Below, in pieces: positions 21,966 to 24,366 of a stretch of 24,366 nucleotides of DNA. Location: the NCBI GenBank assembly GCA_036402215.1, contig DASWTI010000266.1:1-24366 (forward strand). Reading direction: 5' to 3'. The position numbers and the translations under genes are program-made. The notes below the pieces were generated by a model. It worked only from the letters and a program-made list of their open reading frames with translations, was not told where the DNA came from and did not search any database. This stretch comes from DASXTS01 sp036402215. GTDB lineage: Bacteria > Actinomycetota > Actinomycetes > Mycobacteriales > Pseudonocardiaceae. Position 1 is the first letter of the stretch. Each line of letters begins with the position of its first letter.

Positions 21966-22972
21966 TCGGCCTGCCGGACGTCCTGGGCGCGGCTGCCCGC
22001 ATCCGGCCCTGGGCCGTCCACACGTCGCTGCTCCGCAGCCCGGAACTGGACGCCCTGCTGGGCCTTACGCTGGTGATCAAGGCCGAGCACCACCAGCGCA
22101 CCGGCTCGTTCAAGCTGCGCGGCGCGCTCAACCGGATGCTGCGCCTCGACACCCGCGAACGCGCCGCTGGGGTGATCGCCGGCTCCTCCGGCAACCACGG
22201 CCGCGCCCTCGCAGCGGCGGCATCGCTGGTCGGTACCACCGCAACCGTCGTCATGCCCGCCGACGCCCCCGCCGGCAAGCTGGACGCGATCCGCACCCAC
22301 GGCGCCCATGTGGTCACCGTCGATCGCCTGCGGACCGACCGGGACACGCTGACCACCCGCCTCGCCATCGAGCAGGGCCGCCTCGTCGTGCCGTCGTCGG
22401 ACGACCCGGACGTCATCGCCGGCGCCGGCACCGTGGCGTTGGAGCTGCTCGCCGAGGCCGGCCGTCTCGACGCCCTCATCGTGCCCGTCGGAGGCGGTGG
22501 CCTCGCCGCCGGCTGCGCCGTTGCCGCCGCTGCCCTGCGCCCCGGCCTGCGCGTCTACGGCGTCGAACCGGCCGGTGCCGACGACACCCGCCGCTCGGTG
22601 CTGCACGGCCAGGTCTGCACCATCGCCCCACCGGCCACCATCGCCGACGGCCTACGCCACCGGCGACCCGGCCGGCTCACGTTCCCCATCACCAGCCGTC
22701 TGCTCCACGACATCCTGGTGGTGAGCGACCGATCGATCGCCGATGCCATGCGGCTCTGCGAGGAGCACCTGCACGAGCGAATCGAACCCAGCGCCGCCTG
22801 CTCCCTCGCCGCCGTCCTGTCCCGGCCCGCCCTCTTCCGCGACCGCCACGTCGCCGTAGTGGCCACCGGCGGCAACATCGAGCCGACCCTCTTCGACCAC
22901 CTGGTCAGCACCACCGGCACAGCCGGCATGAACGGCACCGAGCCGGCACCGGCGTCACGACGCACCACGTGA
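21953..22972 (+). CDS. PLP fold-type II serine/threonine dehydratase-like enzyme (339 aa)
   Basis: A pyridoxal-phosphate enzyme of the threonine dehydratase/serine racemase family. Lys54 in TGSFKLRGA is the Schiff-base lysine, S78-S-G-N-H-G83 contacts the substrate carboxylate and PLP, and G180-G183 (GGGGL) binds the PLP phosphate. At 339 aa it has no room for a C-terminal ACT regulatory domain and is the size of catabolic threonine dehydratase or serine racemase. I place the start at GTG 21953, overlapping the oxygenase gene by 13 nt; the open frame continues upstream to 21557 but only in antiframe to that gene. The RBS is weak. In this operon it could dehydrate a hydroxy-amino acid to a 2-oxo or dehydroamino acid, racemise serine, or make a beta-substituted alanine. 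Primary metabolism is possible but less likely given the overlap. It is the last gene of the operon. Confidence 0.88.
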   Translation: MLDLIGLPDVLGAAARIRPWAVHTSLLRSPELDALLGLTLVIKAEHHQRTGSFKLRGALNRMLRLDTRERAAGVIAGSSGNHGRALAAAASLVGTTATVVMPADAPAGKLDAIRTHGAHVVTVDRLRTDRDTLTTRLAIEQGRLVVPSSDDPDVIAGAGTVALELLAEAGRLDALIVPVGGGGLAAGCAVAAAALRPGLRVYGVEPAGADDTRRSVLHGQVCTIAPPATIADGLRHRRPGRLTFPITSRLLHDILVVSDRSIADAMRLCEEHLHERIEPSAACSLAAVLSRPALFRDRHVAVVATGGNIEPTLFDHLVSTTGTAGMNGTEPAPASRRTT

Positions 22973-23022
22973 CCACGCCGCCCGGCCTCCCAGTCGTTAC
23001 CTCACCGCACTCCCGACGTGGT

Positions 23023-23040
23023 ACAGGGCGGATACCCTGT
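23023..23040 (+). terminator. Weak stem-loop between operon and tRNA
   Basis: ACAGGG (23023-23028) and CCCTGT (23035-23040) form a 6-bp perfect inverted repeat with a 6-nt loop, followed by TTCTC. It lies 50 nt after the operon stop and 8 nt before the tRNA. It may terminate the operon, or it may belong to the tRNA promoter and leader; the sequence does not decide. Confidence 0.3.
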
Positions 23041-23048
23041 TTCTCACC

Positions 23049-23122
23049 GCCCTCGTAGCTCAGCTGGACAGAGCAGGAGCCTTCTAAGCTCTTGGTCGCA
23101 GGTTCGAATCCTGCCGGGGGCA
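23049..23122 (+). tRNA. tRNA-Arg (anticodon UCU)
   Basis: A full cloverleaf is visible. The acceptor stem is GCCCTCG with CGGGGGC, the D stem is GCTC/GAGC, the anticodon stem is GGAGC/GCTCT around loop CTTCTAA with anticodon TCT, and the T arm is GCAGG-TTCGAAT-CCTGC. The discriminator base is A and CCA is not encoded. It reads AGA (Arg), a rare codon in such G+C-rich genomes. Its 3' end points at the integrase remnant. Confidence 0.96.
23097..23122. other. Probable attachment site (tRNA 3' end)
   Basis: Tyrosine-integrase elements commonly insert into the T-arm and acceptor end of tRNA genes, with the integrase gene next to the site. Here the integrase remnant ends only 43 nt beyond the tRNA and is transcribed toward it. 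The partner repeat expected at the far end of the element is outside the window, so the exact core is not defined. Confidence 0.4.
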
Positions 23123-23164
23123 CAGAACCCCAGGTCGCGGCTCTGCCGTCGGTCATCGTCTTGA

Positions 23165-24152
23165 TCAACACGGCACTTGCACGCCACTTTGGGGCAGGAT
23201 CTCGGGCATCGCGTCCGTACTGCCGTCACCTGCCACGTGACGATCCATGTACTCATCCTGCGTCGTGGAGATCCGGACATGGCCGAGGTAGTCGGCGATC
23301 TCCCGAGCGCTCCACCCCGCCGCGTCCAGCCGGGTCGCCACGAAGTGCCGGAAGGCGTGCGGGTGCAGACCCTCCCACGCTGTCCCACCGACCACGGCGC
23401 GGAGCTGCTTGCGCAGGTTGTCCGGGTCGCGCAACGTGCCCACCGACGAGGGGAACACCCACTCCCCTACCCCTTCATCGTGCCGACGTCGCAGGATGGC
23501 CACCAGCCACGCGGGCGGCCGGACGGTCCGCATGCGCGGCCTCCGACTTCATGACGTGCCACCGCAGGGCCGCCACACTCGCCTCCGTGAGCACCACCTT
23601 CCGACCGGCGCGGCGCTCCGACCGACGCTTCCGGGGCGCCGGCGCCAGGTCCCGCACCGGGTTGGCGTCGAGTGCGTCCAACCGAACCGCCAGCGAGCAC
23701 ATGCCGGACAGCACTACCCGGACATGCTTGGCGCGGCCTTCACCGTTGTTGTCCCGGATGGCGCGGATCACCCGATCGACCACGGACACCCGCCGCAGGT
23801 CCGACACCCGAAGGGCTCCCACGGCCGGTGCCAACAGACCGCCACACCTCCGCGTAGGTCTCCTTCGTCCGGGTGGCCCTGCTCGATTCCCGGAGGTCCC
23901 GCAACCACAACTCGGCGAGAACGGAGAACCGCGACGCGCCCGTAACCTCCCCACTGGCGACGACACGGCCCCGGTCGCGCAGCGATGCCCGGAGGTTGTT
24001 CTCGGCTCCGCCCACCGACCCCCGACACGACTTACCCGGCGTCTCACGCCGTCGTGATCTCGGTACCACGCCGCAGCTCGCCACACGCCAGGACCGACCT
24101 GAACCGTGCTGATCCACCCGTAGGTACCGACCGGCAGTGGTGGCCGGCCCAT
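23165..24152 (-). pseudogene. Broken tyrosine-recombinase integrase
   Basis: Integrase homology is spread over all three minus frames. The N-terminal arm-binding part (MGRPPLPVGTYG start) runs from 24152 to about 24015. The reading then moves to a second frame (about 24010-23825: ENNLRASLRDRG, LAELWLRDLRE, TKETYAEVW), returns to the first frame (about 23825-23535: core-binding part, VLTEASVAALR), and ends in a third frame (about 23533-23165: catalytic C-terminus). The C-terminus keeps H-x-x-R (HAFRH), LGH and the Tyr nucleophile in DEYM. The segment expected between AALRWH and VRPPAWLVAIL, which carries the first catalytic Arg (box I), is missing, so there is a deletion as well as at least two frameshifts. 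The gene is almost certainly inactive. It is oriented toward the tRNA-Arg, typical of an integrated actinomycete element. Confidence 0.88.
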
Positions 24153-24298
24153 CAGGCTGCCTCGATGCGCTCCGCCACCCAGGCCTCATGCTCTCGCTCA
24201 TCGCAGCGGACAGCGCGGACATGATCTACGAGTTTCCGGTGCCGGACTGGCGCAGCCAGCAGCGCCACTCGACCCCCGCCCAGGACTGCACAGGGCAT
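24152..24298 (-). CDS. Possible small protein upstream of the integrase (48 aa)
   Basis: An open frame of 48 codons starts at ATG 24298 and its TGA overlaps the integrase ATG by one base (TGATG), as in coupled element genes. The second half is charged and looks helical (LVDHVRAVRCDEREHEAW). In actinomycete elements the excisionase gene often precedes int, but this peptide shows no clear helix-turn-helix and has no recognisable RBS. It may be a real small gene, the tail of a decayed one, or chance. Confidence 0.3.
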   Translation of the reverse strand: MPCAVLGGGRVALLAAPVRHRKLVDHVRAVRCDEREHEAWVAERIEAA

Positions 24299-24366
24299 GC
24301 CGGCCGGCCCGGTAGCCCTCGGCGCGGCGGGCGTGTTCAGAGTTTCTTTACTTCATCAAGGCGGCG
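24299..24366. other. Window end, no gene recognised
   Basis: The last 68 nt contain an A/T-rich patch (about 24337-24360) but no recognisable coding or RNA feature. It presumably belongs to the interior of the integrated element. Confidence 0.3.

Noticed and set aside
22905..23171. Minus-strand frame containing GFEPATKSLEG, and the similar frame at 23044-23388
   Set aside because: This is the well-known false protein produced by translating the antisense of a tRNA gene (here tRNA-Arg at 23049-23122).

Overview
The window is very G+C-rich DNA with G or C at most third codon positions, GTG and TTG starts, 4-nt stop/start overlaps, and secreted-protein, NRPS and integrase sequences of actinomycete type. 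It therefore most likely comes from an actinomycete chromosome (Actinomycetota); I cannot name the genus from sequence alone.

Layout. (1) 35-10513, minus strand: one giant gene for a 3492-aa secreted RTX-like calcium-binding-repeat protein. It has a stem-loop 12 nt after its stop codon. A strong hairpin in the mRNA leader swallows its ribosome binding site. (2) 10514-11261: a non-coding divergent region of about 750 nt holding a direct repeat, a 9+9 bp inverted repeat and a candidate promoter for the rightward operon. (3) 11262-22972, plus strand: a tightly packed six-gene operon encoding an arginine:glycine-type amidinotransferase, a membrane di-iron desaturase/hydroxylase-like protein, a two-module NRPS (C-A-PCP-C-A-PCP), a free-standing condensation domain, an Fe(II)/2-oxoglutarate-type oxygenase and a PLP fold-type II serine/threonine dehydratase-like enzyme. 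(4) 23049-23122: tRNA-Arg(UCU). (5) 23165-24152, minus strand: a broken tyrosine integrase of a mobile element that probably used the tRNA 3' end as its attachment site. A possible small element gene lies just upstream of it.

How the genes may work together (inference). The operon looks like a small, nearly self-contained pathway to a guanidine-bearing di- or tripeptide-like metabolite. The amidinotransferase would make a guanidino building block from arginine. The di-iron protein and the 2OG oxygenase would oxidise a building block or the peptide. The PLP enzyme would supply or process a hydroxy-amino acid. The NRPS would join two activated residues, and the separate C domain would add or release the final unit, since no thioesterase is present. 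The first C domain has no visible donor module, and no transporter, regulator, MbtH or PPTase gene lies in the window. Because the operon is bounded by an opposite-strand gene and by a tRNA, the missing parts must be supplied from elsewhere or not be needed. I do not recognise this combination as a characterised pathway.
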